Below are positions 11,957 through 22,391 of a stretch of 64,000 bases of DNA, in pieces. A program made the position numbers and the translations under genes. This DNA is from Dichetophora obliterata. Lineage: Eukaryota; Arthropoda; Insecta; Diptera; Sciomyzidae. The stretch's first letter is position 1; every line of letters begins with the position of its first letter. The stretch spans positions 260,100,962 through 260,164,961 of the forward strand of contig OY986435.1 in assembly GCA_963920525.1 (NCBI GenBank). Direction: 5' to 3'. The notes below the pieces were generated by a model that saw only the letters and a list, made by a program, of their open reading frames with translations, had not been told where the DNA came from and made no database searches.

Positions 11957-12897
11957 TTTTTTATTTAAAGGTAAACAAAATTTTAAACAAATGTCTGTCA
12001 ATATATCAAATGCACAAACCTATTTTTTCGTTTTTAAGCAAATTTCATTCTATTTATCAAAGTCATAAATGAAAATTACAACTGTTCCTATTTTAAGGCA
12101 TCAGTATTCTCACTTCAACAATAAGACTCTCAAAACTCGTTTATGAATACAACGCTTTTAAAGAGTATTTTAACTTTAAAAAGTATTTTAACTACAAAAC
12201 GTTTGAAAGCTGTTTTAAAATATTTTTATGAATACGGCTGTTAGTGTATAACTCTTCATATTTTCAATTTAATTTCACATCTTTTTATTTCATTCCAATT
12301 TGTCTTTGACTTTTAAAATACACTCTATCACTGGTTTACAATTATCACTGGTTTAATGAAAATTATATTAAGGAATTGTGTAATCAAAAAATTTTAAAAC
12401 TTTTTAAGAACTAATTTTTTTCAATCATACTTAAGACTAGCTCAACGTAAGAATAACACAATAAAAACTTTTTTGGATGTTTCAAGAATGTTTCATCTTG
12501 TGGAGTGCAACTTAAGTTTGCACCAAAAACACATTTATAACATTATTATAACACATTTTTCGCCTAGTTGCAACCTAAGTTGTTACAAAATAAGCGTTAA
12601 ATATCTGCTTTTTCAGTTGTAATTAACTTACAGTTACGATTTATATCTCTATTGGCGACTCTTTTGCGACGCTTTTACAACTTTTTTGTGCTAGCTGGGG
12701 AAACACTTTAACAGAGCTCCTCACAGGGCCTTTTTTAACTTGTATTATTAAAAAATTATAGCTAAGTATAGTTACACACATTTCACTAAGATTTTTTAAT
12801 AAGTTTATAATTAATTTCAAAAGAAATGTGTTAGTTTTTCACCTACTCAAATAATTAGCTTTGTAACATATCAAATGTCAAAAAAGTCACTTACATT

Positions 12898-13330
12898 TTA
12901 ATTTTTGAAATTTCTGTGAGTTGTTATTGAATTATAAAGTAGAGACATGGAGTTGATTGGTGGAATATAATATCGCTCAAATGGCCATCTCAAGCAAGCC
13001 CTTTTCATGAAATTTTCCATGACGTCATGGCATAATTCTGGATCAATTGCTACAATGGCCAGTTGGATTTTCTGTTTTAGCTGCGGAATCGTTCGGGGCT
13101 TATTGGCATAGACCTTCCCTTTGAGGAAACCCCAAAGAAAAAAATTCAACGGCGTCAAATTGCATGATTTCGTTGGCCAACTGACATCACCTCGGCTTGA
13201 TATAGTCTTTCCTTCGAATTTAATTTGCAATAAGTGCATTGTGTCGTTGGCTATGTGGCAAGTGGCATCGTCCTGTTGAAACTACATGTCGTCAAGATTC
13301 ATATCAGCAATTTTAGACCAAAAATACACA
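12898..13330 (-). pseudogene. DD41D mariner-like transposase C-terminal fragment
   Basis: Minus-strand remnant of the catalytic C-terminus of a Tc1/mariner transposase. It begins with a region reading FQQDDATCHIAND (second catalytic Asp in QQD) and continues through SWPTKSCNLTPLNFFLWG to the KVYANKPRTI and final helices. The spacing from the second Asp to the third position is 41 residues, so this belongs to the DD41D group. The third catalytic Asp is replaced by Asn, and the usual CDL is CNL. A stop replaces the Trp before FQQD. The N-terminal half is absent. Confidence 0.75.
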
Positions 13331-13469
13331 TAGATAATAATTATGCTTGAATCTAGCAAATGTTTTGCTTAAAAGCAAATCAGCAAAACTTTGTGATTTT
13401 AGAAAAAGATTGCTAAATTGAAATCACTCTTCATGTATTTAGGAAATAGAAAAATTAAAATAAATTCAA

Positions 13470-13676
13470 GCAAATATTTCCTAAGTTATTATAAACTGGT
13501 AGAAAATTTATACTACACCCAAGCAAATATTGGCTAAGTTATTATAAACTAAAATAGGAAATTTTTACTAATCTCAAGCGAATATTTGCTACGTTATTAA
13601 CTCAAATACGACATTTTTACTTAACTCAAGAAAATATTTGCTAAGTTGTTATAAACGCAAATAGCAATTTTTTACT
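13470..13676 (+). repeat. ~55-bp minisatellite with palindromic AGCAAATATTTGCT core
   Basis: About four units, each with a version of AAGCAAATATTTGCTAAG followed by TTATTATAAACT and an A-rich spacer ending in TTTTTACT. The core AGCAAATATTTGCT is a perfect 14-base palindrome in its consensus form. It may be the remnant of a motif-array element, but no TIR pair was found. Confidence 0.65.
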
Positions 13677-14589
13677 AGGTTAGGTTAGGTTAAGGTGGCG
13701 TCAGGTCCTTAAGCCAGCCCTCTTAGACCAAATCATTGCTTCGTTGTAATACCACAGATTGGGAGAAGGGAGTTATCAAGTAAAACTTTTGTGTAGGTCT
13801 TCTTACTGTGGCAGAAACTGTAGAAATATGTGATATTAAATCTGAAGCAATTGTCATGCCTTGACCTCAGTCAAATCAAGTTAGTAAGCGTTCCTCTTCA
13901 CAAAATTTCCTACCACCACCAACTACAACTTTTCGTCGTAAGAAGAAAGTAAAGAAAGAAAATTTATAGCGTATGCTTTCATTAAATAATTAATACGCTC
14001 TTATACATTGTTCTACGGTAAAGCCACATAATGAAATATTGTAGAGAATTTTTTTGAGACTAAGATTGCATCAGAAAAAAATAAAATTATTATTTTTTTT
14101 TTTAATAAAACGAGCTTAAAGTGAAAAAAAGAAAATAAAAAACATATTTTTCATATTTAAGTAAGTTGCTATAAATTATTCCATGGTTTAAAATATCAAA
14201 AATCTTTAAATGATATTAGTAACTTAGTTAAATAGCTTTAAAAATCCATTTCAAATAAGTTCCTATCTGTAATACTTTTTAAACTATTGCATTAAAACTG
14301 ATGACACCTATGAATGGCATTTTTTTGCTATACTTCCGCTTATAGTTCGAAACAGGAGGGAGATGGACCTCCCTCTGCCAGACATTTTTTTTCTTGTATT
14401 GGCCCAAGGAACCAACCAGCGCCGGATTGAAAAGTTGATCTGGAAGACCCTGCAAATCGGACCATTTTGATCGTAAAAAACAAAAACTTAGTCATTTTCT
14501 TCAGATTTTTACTGTCGACAACTGTACAAAAAATAGGCGTGTTCGGGCTATGCCTATTTTTTTAAATTCTGCTAATTATGGTGTTTTAC
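13677..14589. other. AT-rich stretch with a short GGTTAG run
   Basis: It starts with three copies of TAGGTT leading into AAGGTGGCG. A matching inverted piece, CCGCCACCTTAACC, lies at 17719-17732, so these may be the ends of one older repeat. No ORF of note. Confidence 0.45.
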
Positions 14590-15247
14590 ACGTTTTTATA
14601 GTGAAACTTGGTGTGTGCTCCAAGTGGCAGTCAATATATATATAAGTGCTGTCACGCCCACTTTTATCGCTTACAAATCAATTAAACTTCTATATATCAG
14701 ACGGTTTTGATCGTATAAGGGGGCGTCCATAAATTACGTGAGGTGATTTTTGCGATTTCTTGACCCCCCTCCCCTTAGTGAGATTTCGTGAGATTTTGCT
14801 CGACCCACCCCCCCTCTAATCTCACGTGAGATTGTTCAAAATGCGTGTTTTCAGTGTTAATGTTAATCTATACTTCATTGTGTTAGACTTATTAAAAACA
14901 CTCGTAATTTATTTTATTATTTTATTTAGGACTAGTTAAGACTAGAATTTAAGACTTCTGAGATCGTAGATTAAAATTACAATGTAAAAAATCGAACAAT
15001 GAAATACTTATTAAGTAAACTTAAGTCATTTAAAATGAGAACTTCTAAAATTGGTGAAGGAATATACATTCTAATTCAGTCCATGGGGACTCATGTGCTG
15101 TCTCGAGAGTGACTACTGGAACCAGCATGTCCATGTGATTTTCAGTAAAATCATCTGCTCCTGCAACCTCGCTCTGATTTAGTCACTCTAATTGTTATAG
15201 CTTGCACACTGAAGTTCATTAATTCGACGTGTGATAGTCCGTGAAGG

Positions 15248-15439
15248 TCACATTTTGTGCGCTGCTGCACGGTGGACTGCGCGCCAATGCTCTGCAGCTC
15301 TTGTGATGGATGAAAAGTTAATTCCGCATGTATTGCAGCATCTTTTTTCTAGATCACCACGTACACTGGGGCAATAGAGGTCATAGGGCAAGTCCATGAA
15401 GGCATGTAAATGTTGAATCGGTAAGTAGTGGCGAATCAA
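15248..15439 (-). pseudogene. transposon ORF fragment with a C2H2-like zinc finger
   Basis: A 63-codon ORF inside the 27-bp-TIR transposon. The N-terminal part, HYLPIQHLHAFMDLPYD, is followed by CCNTCGINFSSITRAAEHW and then RAVH. This gives a Cys-x2-Cys ... His-x4-His arrangement like a C2H2 finger. From memory, similar peptides (a YHLPVQH-like segment, then a finger) occur at the C-terminus of uncharacterised transposon-associated proteins in arthropods; I cannot verify this here. The ORF lacks any upstream catalytic part and is probably a remnant. Confidence 0.45.
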
Positions 15440-15535
15440 AAAGAGAGCAAATTACTTTCCGTCATGCTCACCAGGATCTGGGATAGTCAGATGCCCATCA
15501 ATCTGCGTGATAGGGTGTGGAGGTGGCCCCAGTAT

Positions 15536-16386
15536 TAAGGCGCCTCACGCTCCATAGAAAAAAAAAATGTTGTTCGACACTAATGCTCAATACAATCCTT
15601 AGTTTATGTTATAATGATTCCCCAAATATTTCGACTCTAGCGATAGCCATTCGTGAGCTGGAAGTGTTTGAAATAACCTCTAAAAATCAAGTTATTTTGT
15701 AACAATATTGGCTGGTGTAATAATTTACAAAAAATTAAATTGTCAGGCCTGAAAAAGATCTTCCAATCTGCATCAAAAATTGTAAATGTTTGCCATCAGA
15801 TTAAAGATTACGCTATTTTGCATGCATATTTTTGATATTTTTTATTTTATTTCCATACAAAAACTTCCAAAATTCAAATAACTTCATTACTTTTATATTT
15901 TTTTTTTAATTTCTTACGATATTTTTTCAGTAGGTGTTTATTTTATATGTAATATTTTACTTTTAATATATATCAAATTAAGTCATTTTGACTAGGAATC
16001 ATTGCGAGCGCTCAAAACCTACCCAACGATATCTTGAAAGGGAGGATCGCATTAGAAATAATTAAGTGGTTTTAATTTTAGTGAAAATAAATTTGAAAAA
16101 AATGCATGAAAAAAGCATTATTTTTAATCCGAATGCAAAAATTTTAATTTTTTGATGCAGATTGAAAGACCTTTTTTCCGGATATAATTTCTGACAATTT
16201 ATTTTTTACAACAATTACACAAGCCAATATGTTTACAAAATAACTCGATTTTTAGAGGTTATTTCAAATCATTCCAGCTCACGGATGGCTATCGCTAGAG
16301 TTGAAATATTTGGGGAATCATTTTAACATAAACCATGGATTGTATTGAGCATTTGTGCCGAACAACTTTTTTCGTGAGGCGCCTTA
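15536..16386. mobile_element. foldback element with ~260-bp inverted arms, 8-bp TSD
   Basis: The arms 15536-15795 and about 16125-16386 are inverted copies. They begin TAAGGCGCCTCACG and share long blocks such as GATTCCCCAAATATTTCGAC and CGATAGCCAT. A perfect 8-bp direct repeat, CCCAGTAT, flanks it (15528-15535, 16387-16394). The loop is AT-rich and noncoding. Part of one arm recurs at about 54890-55045, so this is a family. Confidence 0.8.
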
Positions 16387-16394
16387 CCCAGTAT

Positions 16395-17040
16395 TTCCAG
16401 AGTAGCATGCATACAGGCAACCTGCATGCTGTATACAGGCAGAAGCATGGACAAGGCATGTATGGTCATTAAAAAAAAACTAACAGTTATCCAAATTCGC
16501 TGAGTATGCTTGTTAATGTTTGTACACAGTAGCGTGCATACTAAAATATGCATGTAGTATTAGTACTAAGGCATGAACCTTGCATGCATAATAGTCTTGC
16601 TAAAAAATATGAACTACCATTGTTCATTTAAACTTTAAGGAGTGCAGTTGTACATAATTTTTAACAAAATATAAATTAATATAACAGAATATAACCACTT
16701 TAAAAACTGAAATCAATAAGATGATTAATTAATAGACAACAGCAATTTTTTTCTTACAATATTATTGCAAATGTATGCATACAGTATTAAGGGTAATGTA
16801 TGCATGCAGTATTAATGACAATGAATGCATTGAGTACTACGAATTCCCCATGCATACAGCAATCGTAATTGTGTACACATGCTCTTGTTTAACATCGCCA
16901 TGTAAAATGGAAATGAGCTTGCATTTATGATGGCATGCATACAAAACATCACACGTATGCCTACATCATCAATTCTGTATTCATGCATGTACTTACTGCG
17001 ATGTGCTTCATGTGTGCCGACCACTAAACTAAACATTTAC
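16395..17040. repeat. TGCATGCA motif array
   Basis: About 640 bp in which GCATGC, TGCATAC and ATGCAT variants recur roughly every 20-50 bp in both orientations. It looks like the interior of a motif-array element, but I could not find a matched pair of ends. Confidence 0.5.
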
Positions 17041-18230
17041 GGACGTAAACACAACTAGTAGAGACTTGTCCATGCGTCGCTGTCACAAGTCGCAGCGCTC
17101 GTCGAATCGCGTGCTCAGCTAGCCGGTGGGAAAACAATCGACGAGCTACTACGCTACTTTGTTGCACTCGCATAACCGCGAAAAATATTATAGTGCAAAA
17201 TTTAGTCATATTTGAGTAGAGAAACGCGTTTTACTCAATTTAACCAGTTATCTCATAATTCTATGCTTTTCTTGCTGATAAAAGATTACGTCACTTTTGC
17301 GAGAACCCTCCCTCTCCCTCACGAGATTTAGTGAGATTCTGCTTAAATAAATGCCTCACGTAATTAATGGACGCCCCCTTATACTAAAATTTGGTAATTG
17401 AGTTCATATGTCTGAACCGATTTTCATGAAACCTTACGAAGTTATTATATACTCACATACCAAGGAGTATTTTTGCATTGTAAACGAGGCGTGGCATATT
17501 TTATGCAGCCCAAACTTGCAATATCTAATTGCTTTGAAAGTAAAGGTCGTACAGACAGAAGCATCTTTGATGATCTCAAGGATCTTGAGGAGGTAGACGT
17601 TAGGCGACTACTGCTTTTTATTATTAGTACAGGTTGGTTCCACGGCAGTGCTTAGGAGAGCAAGAGGGGAGGAAAAGATTGTCTGCGGTATCAAAACGGA
17701 CCAAATATCTTAGACCGGCCGCCACCTTAACCGAACTTTATCTAATCTAGGTCGCACAGCCTTGGAATTCAGTTTTCGACCACAATTTCCACTGGCCACA
17801 TTTTATGGGCTTTGTAAAAGGGGGCGTGGCAACTAAATATTCGATATCGAATAGATTTAGAGTTAGCTCGGAATTCAGTATTCGAAGTCATTTACACATG
17901 CAGTTTCACTGAAAGCATTATATGGCGTTGGACAAGAGGGCGTGGCACATCCCTTACAACCCAAATTTGAGCAATTGAATAGCTTTTGAGTTATAGGTTG
18001 CACAGCCACGGAATTCAGAATTCGATCACAATTTACACATGCAGTTTTACTAATAAAATTTTATGGGCATTTGGCAATGGGGGCGTGGCAGCAACGCACC
18101 GGGTTTCAGCAAGTAAAATGCATAAAATAGGTTCTAATGTTATATTATAACTCAAAATGTCATTCCATTTTGAAATGCCATCAAAGGATTGAAATTTTCT
18201 AATCGCACAAAATTGCAACTAATTTCAAAC

Positions 18231-19904
18231 TAGGCTTTGCTAAGAACAAACATTTTTACACATACACATGGTAGAGATCTATAGAGGTCTTATATATCCA
18301 AAATGTAATAAAATTAGATGTGCACATTTTTTGGTTGTAAAATGTCTCACATGATATTTGTCATCTCGTAGAATATAAATATTGCACATTCATTTTTTTT
18401 TAATAAACTATCATACTTTACATACTTTAGATAAAGTATGATAAAAGCATTCAAATATTTATTTTATTAAAGGATTTGAATCCTTTACCTGAATTCGGCC
18501 CTGAGATGAGAGTAAAAAAGTAAGCGATGCTCAGGCAATTTGCCTGATTCTGTTGCCACCAAAGTGTCGCTTGTGTCAAAATGACACTGACAAATGTGCA
18601 TTTTATGCACACGCGAGCGCACAGTACTTCGTAACAGCAGCACAACAACAACAACAACAGTAATAATAGCCTTGAACAAGGTGTTTCTTTGAACAAAGTA
18701 GCTGCTTGTGTCGCTATGTCACAACAGCAAACAGTGACGAAATGTAATGCGCCAATTTGTTTTTAACAATTGAAGTAACAACTTTCAACAGCAGCCAGAA
18801 ACAAGTCAAGGATAATTATACGAAGGCCATAAGGAACATTGATTTTGCATTCAATGCTATTACCCACATTGTTGTCACATATTAGTTGGTTATTCGAATC
18901 AAGGTCAACAATTTTATCCTGCTTCCATGCCCTATTGATGCTGTGATAAAATGTGTTACAAGGACATTTTGTGCTATATTCCTCTGCTATGCTAAAGTGT
19001 GCGTCGAAAAAGGCTGCTGCTCAAGGTCTTTGAAACGACGTCTATGTTAAGCTAGCTGCCAGCACAAACATATAAATATTGACAGAGTTCAAAGAAAGGT
19101 GACAGCTACTTATTTTTTATTGCTGCACCGACCTTTACTACTCCTGCTATAGTACTTGCCAAAGCATTGAGTTGACGTGACGCCCACGTGTAGCGCAACT
19201 AAGTTACATTTTATGCACATTTTTTGAGTTTATTTGAGCAACTGTGCGATCAATTTGCTGACTCAAAATATTTCTATTTTTTTCTTTTTGGCAGTAGCGG
19301 CTACCAAGTTATTCTCGACTTGAAAAAAGGTTGTACCTTAAAAAAACTCATCCTTCTGCACATTAATCAAAGCAATTTAAACATAATACATGCGACTTTT
19401 AAACATGATAACTGATTAATAGCGGCCGCCAAGTCACTCAAATAGACCACTTTGTCTACTGCCGTTTCTAGGCCGCGATCCTTTGTTGCCATCGTCATCT
19501 GTTGCGTTAACCACACAAAAAGCGTGCGGCTTTAATGTATTAAGGAATTTTAGTCTCTTTTTATGTTGTTGCTGTATTCATGCATTGTTGCCACTATTGT
19601 TGTGTGCTAACTTAATGCATTGTATTTGAAATGTGTGAAAATTACGCAGGAGACGCGAATTTTTACGCGATTTTTACCTGTCTTACTTGCAGATAAGAGT
19701 TTTAGTTATTGCTGTTATTTATTTCTTTTTATTTTGTTGAGTTTATTATGGTTTAAGAGTAATGCACATTGCTGCAACATATTTATGTTTGTTGGTTTTG
19801 AATGAATGAGTTTTTTGTTGCTCAACCTGTTGCGGTTCTTCTGAGAAAAGGGTACCTTATGTAGTATAATTTGTAAATAATGGATTTTTCATTCTTTGCA
19901 GTAT
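18231..19904. other. host-like unique DNA with CAA microsatellite
   Basis: Less repetitive, with more mixed composition than its surroundings. It contains a CAACAA run near 18640-18660 and a short inverted repeat ATCATACTTTA...TAAAGTATGAT at 18410-18440. No convincing coding exon was found. It could be intronic or regulatory host DNA. Confidence 0.4.
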
Positions 19905-20301
19905 TTAGTGGAAACAAAAAAATTGGAAAAATTCTGTCGACATTGTTAACATATAATAGGCATTAATATCCAATTTCTCATCTCAATTCCTCAGGAATGG
20001 AATTGGAAAAAATTGTAAATTCCATTACAAGAATTGTTATTGGTAATTGAACACCTTAATTCCTTAGGAATAGAATTGGAAAACATCGCTTTGCTAGTAG
20101 ATTAATGAAATTTCATGGGCAGGATTGAACCATGATGAATGAAAAATTGGTCTGTTCGGCTAAATTCTTATATTCAATTACCACTAACAATTTTTAAAAT
20201 AAAATTGACGATTTTTTCCAATTCCGTTCCTGAGGAATTAATATGTCCAATTCCAATGAATTGGAATTGAATTGTAATGAGTACTTTTCGACCCAGCTCT
20301 G
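19905..20301. mobile_element. AATTCC motif-array element, copy 1 (right end only)
   Basis: Rich in GGAATTGGAA / TTCCAATTCC motifs in both orientations. It ends with GAGTACTTTTCGACCCAGCT followed by CTG. The same right end occurs at 31985-32008, with shared sequence over about 90 bp. Read from the reverse strand the end is CAGAGCTGGGTCG, a form seen in hAT-like MITEs. No matching left end was found. Confidence 0.55.
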
Positions 20302-20687
20302 TATGTAAGATTGAAAAGTAAGATTTCGCCTTATTTGGGGCTCATCTGTTTTTTTTTTGTTGCGCTGTAGTAACTGAACAAAAAAGAGAGTAGTAGAGAG
20401 CAACATGGAGTTTATGTGGCAGCTGTTATGATTTTTTAAATAACTTAACAATTTAATTAAATATACTTATTATGAAAATACTTCTAAAATATGCTGCGGT
20501 GCAAATATGATATTGTTAAATCTATATATATACACGGTAAAAAATTTTGGACTACTTTTTAATCCAAACTTTGGTTTAAGGAAATTTTTAATCCAAAAAG
20601 TACTATTTTATAATCCAAACATTAGTTTAATTTTGCTGGATCTCAAACTTACTTGCGTTCGATATGATGCAAAATAAGCGAAATTAT

Positions 20688-20958
20688 GTTAACAACTGAG
20701 TTGGACGAGTGGATAAGGTATTGGACCAGCACATGGTCAGAGGACGTGAGTTCAAATCACGAACTGGTCAGAATATTTTTTTTTATTTTACCACAATTTA
20801 GCTGGGTCTCGAACACACGTTTCTGCTCGCTTGCTTACTTACTGCAAGCTTACTTGCATTCGTTACGATGCAAAATAATCGTAACTTTCTTAACAACTGA
20901 GATGGATGAGTAGATAAGGCATTGGACCAGCACCACAGAGGGCGTGAGTTCAAAGCTG
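20688..20958 (+). repeat. duplicated tRNA-like sequence (A and B box)
   Basis: Two related copies, about 20692-20770 and 20897-20958. Each carries GAGTGGATAAGGTATTGGAC, resembling a tRNA A box region of the Ser/Leu type, and GTGAGTTCAAATCAC, resembling a B box. The unit repeats with a period of about 205 bp, together with upstream sequence containing CTTACTTGC and GATGCAAAATAA. The second copy is cut by the nested element at 20959. A degenerate SINE or tRNA pseudogene is more likely than a functional tRNA. Confidence 0.45.
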
Positions 20959-21316
20959 CACAGTAAAAAATATGAGCATAAATTTTATACTATTTTGTAT
21001 ACAAACAAATCCAAACTAAAAATGTTTTAAAAGTTATACCATCAAAGCTTATAAATTTTCCCAGACCATTTTTCTTGTCAGACCAATCCAAACCACTATA
21101 TTTTTAAATTTCCCGATTTCGGTGAATTTTTTCTTTCGAACCAGAATATATATTGATTTACACATGGTTTCCATATAAAATTTTAAAATTATACTTATTT
21201 TATTATTTTTATAATATTGAGTGGTATAAAATTTATAAATTATTTGGAATAAAAAAAATTTATACCCCACAGTTGTTATAAAAAAGATAAAATTTACCCT
21301 CAAATTTTTTACTGTG
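20959..21316. mobile_element. nested TIR element, TG TSD
   Basis: Ends CACAGTAAAAAATATGAG (left) and CACAGTAAAAAATTTGAG (right, reverse strand), flanked by TG (20957-20958, 21317-21318). Removing it rejoins the second tRNA-like copy in register with the first (...GTTCAAA...CTGGTCAGAA). It is 358 bp with an AT-rich interior of ATAAATTTTAT-like motifs and no coding. Confidence 0.7.
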
Positions 21317-21589
21317 TGGTCAGAAAAGTTTTTAATTTTAAGTTGATATTTATATTGCCTTTTTTAAACTTTTTGCGGATTGAAAACTATTCTTTTTTGG
21401 ATTGAAAAATTTTAAACTTTTCTTTGGATTAAAAATAAATCTTTTTTTGGTGTTTTCCTACATGTAATCCAAAAAAATTTAAAATTCAGTCCTAGATTTT
21501 TAACAGTGTAAAAATGGATCGTGACTTGTTCGGATGCTTAAAACTTGAAAACGACTGGACCAAATTGGATACTTCCTTGTGCGGATTTG

Positions 21590-22270
21590 TTTTTAATTGC
21601 TATGCGAAGGTTTAGGAAAAAATGTTGCCACACCCCCTTTTACCGCCCACAAATCAATAAAAATGCTATATTTAAGACGGTTTTTGTCGTATTAAACTAA
21701 AAGCTGGTAATTAAGTTCGTATAATAACAGTCGATAACTATACTAAAAATGGGCGTGGACCTACTGTAGCTACGCCTACTTCTATGAAAAGATAAAAAGA
21801 CTTCGTAACTACTGGCCCGATTGAGCTCAAATTTGGACAGTGAATTTATTGCGAGTACGAGATGGTGTTAGTAATAACTGCCACACCCCATTTTACCGCC
21901 CACAAATATATACAAAATTTGCGATATCAAAATGCTTTGGAGTTATGGGTCGCACAGCCTCAAAATTCGGTATTCAACCACAATTTAGACATGTCGTTTC
22001 ACTGATGCCATTTTATGGGAGTAAAAAACAAGGGCACAAAGGCACTTCCGATACCAGCAAAACTTGCGATATCGATTAGTTTTGGAGTTACAAGTCGCAC
22101 AATATCGGAATTCAGTATTCGACATCAATTTATACATGCAGTTTAATTGGTAACATTTTATGGGCGTTGGATTAGTGGAGTGAGTGGCACCTACCATACA
22201 ACCCAAATTTGCGATATCGAATAGATTTGAAGTTATGGGTCACACACTGTAAGAGTTCAGTATTTGACCT
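21590..22270 (+). repeat. dispersed GGGCGTGGC repeat, copy 2
   Basis: Uninterrupted relative of 14590-18230. It has ACCGCCCACAAATCAATAAA, then AGACGG...GTCGTATTAAACTAAAA, then about three degenerate units with GGGTCGCACAGCC, GGAATTCAGTATTCGAC and TTTATGGGCG. Noncoding. It serves as an empty-site reference for the transposon at 14718-17380. Confidence 0.65.
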
Positions 22271-22391
22271 GCAGTTTTTTTCAAAATATTAACATATATT
22301 TATTTTTGGTTGTTTGATCTTGAGTTCAATTAATTTTTTTATAGTTTAGATCAGCTTTGAAAATCTTGACATATTATCATCATCCGATTAA

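Larger units (their letters stand above)
10730..12240. mobile_element. PIF/Harbinger-like MITE (TTA TSD)
   Basis: The ends are perfect inverted repeats CAGCCGTATTCATAAAAA. They are flanked by the 3-bp repeat TTA at 10727-10729 and 12241-12243, the target type of PIF/Harbinger elements. Length is 1511 bp, of which 955 bp is a nested hAT element. No Harbinger transposase was seen. Confidence 0.7.
8900..12699. mobile_element. motif-array TIR element with GTTGCAAG motifs, 2-bp TSD (GA)
   Basis: The termini are CCCTGCTAGCACA (left) and CCCAGCTAGCACA (right, reverse strand), one mismatch in 13. Both are flanked by GA (8898-8899, 12700-12701). Removing this segment realigns the two TIRs of the outer element at 8047-12708, which supports the boundaries. 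About 1.9 kb of its own sequence remains after subtracting nested elements at 9090-9453 and 10730-12240. That sequence is dominated by variants of GTTGCAAGAAC and GTTACAA in both orientations. No coding sequence was recognised. Confidence 0.6.
8047..12708. mobile_element. outermost TIR element of a nested cluster (TA-flanked)
   Basis: The left end at 8047 starts AAGGTGCCCCCAGACC and soon reads CATATGTTTCAT. The right end, split by a later insertion, reads on the reverse strand AAGTGTTTCTACACTATATG followed by TTTCAT. The two align over about 50 bp only if the element at 8900-12699 is removed. TA flanks both ends (8045-8046, 12709-12710), as for Tc1/mariner-type targets. The native element would be only about 0.5 kb: a MITE, no coding sequence. 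Confidence 0.6.
14718..17380. mobile_element. DNA transposon with 27-bp TIR (GGGGGCGTCCAT family)
   Basis: The ends are near-perfect inverted repeats AAGGGGGCGTCCATAAATT continuing ACGTGAGG (one mismatch). TATA lies at both junctions, so the TSD is 2-4 bp, possibly TA or TATA. The host repeat is continuous at 21677-21720 without it. The element holds a minus-strand ORF with a C2H2-like zinc finger (15248-15439), a nested foldback (15536-16386) and a region dense in TGCATGCA motifs. I do not assign a superfamily. Confidence 0.7.
14590..18230 (+). repeat. dispersed GGGCGTGGC repeat, copy 1 (interrupted)
   Basis: Flanks of a noncoding repeat whose second copy is at 21590-22270. The left part (14590-14717) contains GTCACGCCCACTTTTATC and AGACGGTTTTGATCGTAT. 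The right part resumes at about 17381 with ACTAAAATTTGGTAATTGAG and continues as degenerate tandem units of about 105-155 bp. Each unit has a GTCGCACAGCC block, GGAATTCAGTATTCGA, ACACATGCAGTTT and GGGCGTGGCA. The interval 14718-17380 is a separate transposon. The uninterrupted version at 21677-21720 confirms the junction. Confidence 0.65.
20533..21508. mobile_element. motif-array TIR element with AATCCAAA motifs (TA TSD)
   Basis: Left end CACGGTAAAAAATTTTGGAC and right end, reverse strand, CACTGTTAAAAATCTAGGAC. TA flanks both (20531-20532, 21509-21510). The outer parts repeat AATCCAAA / TTTGGATT many times. The middle holds two tRNA-like repeats and a nested element at 20959-21316. Confidence 0.65.

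Noticed and set aside
13470..13676. Regularly spaced palindromic repeats as a CRISPR array
   Set aside because: Units are degenerate, spacers are similar AT-rich sequence, the genome is eukaryotic and no cas genes are present.
13677..13692. TTAGGT repeats as an insect telomere (TTAGG) tract
   Set aside because: Only about three copies, a hexamer rather than the pentamer, inside repeat DNA; flies generally lack TTAGG telomeres.
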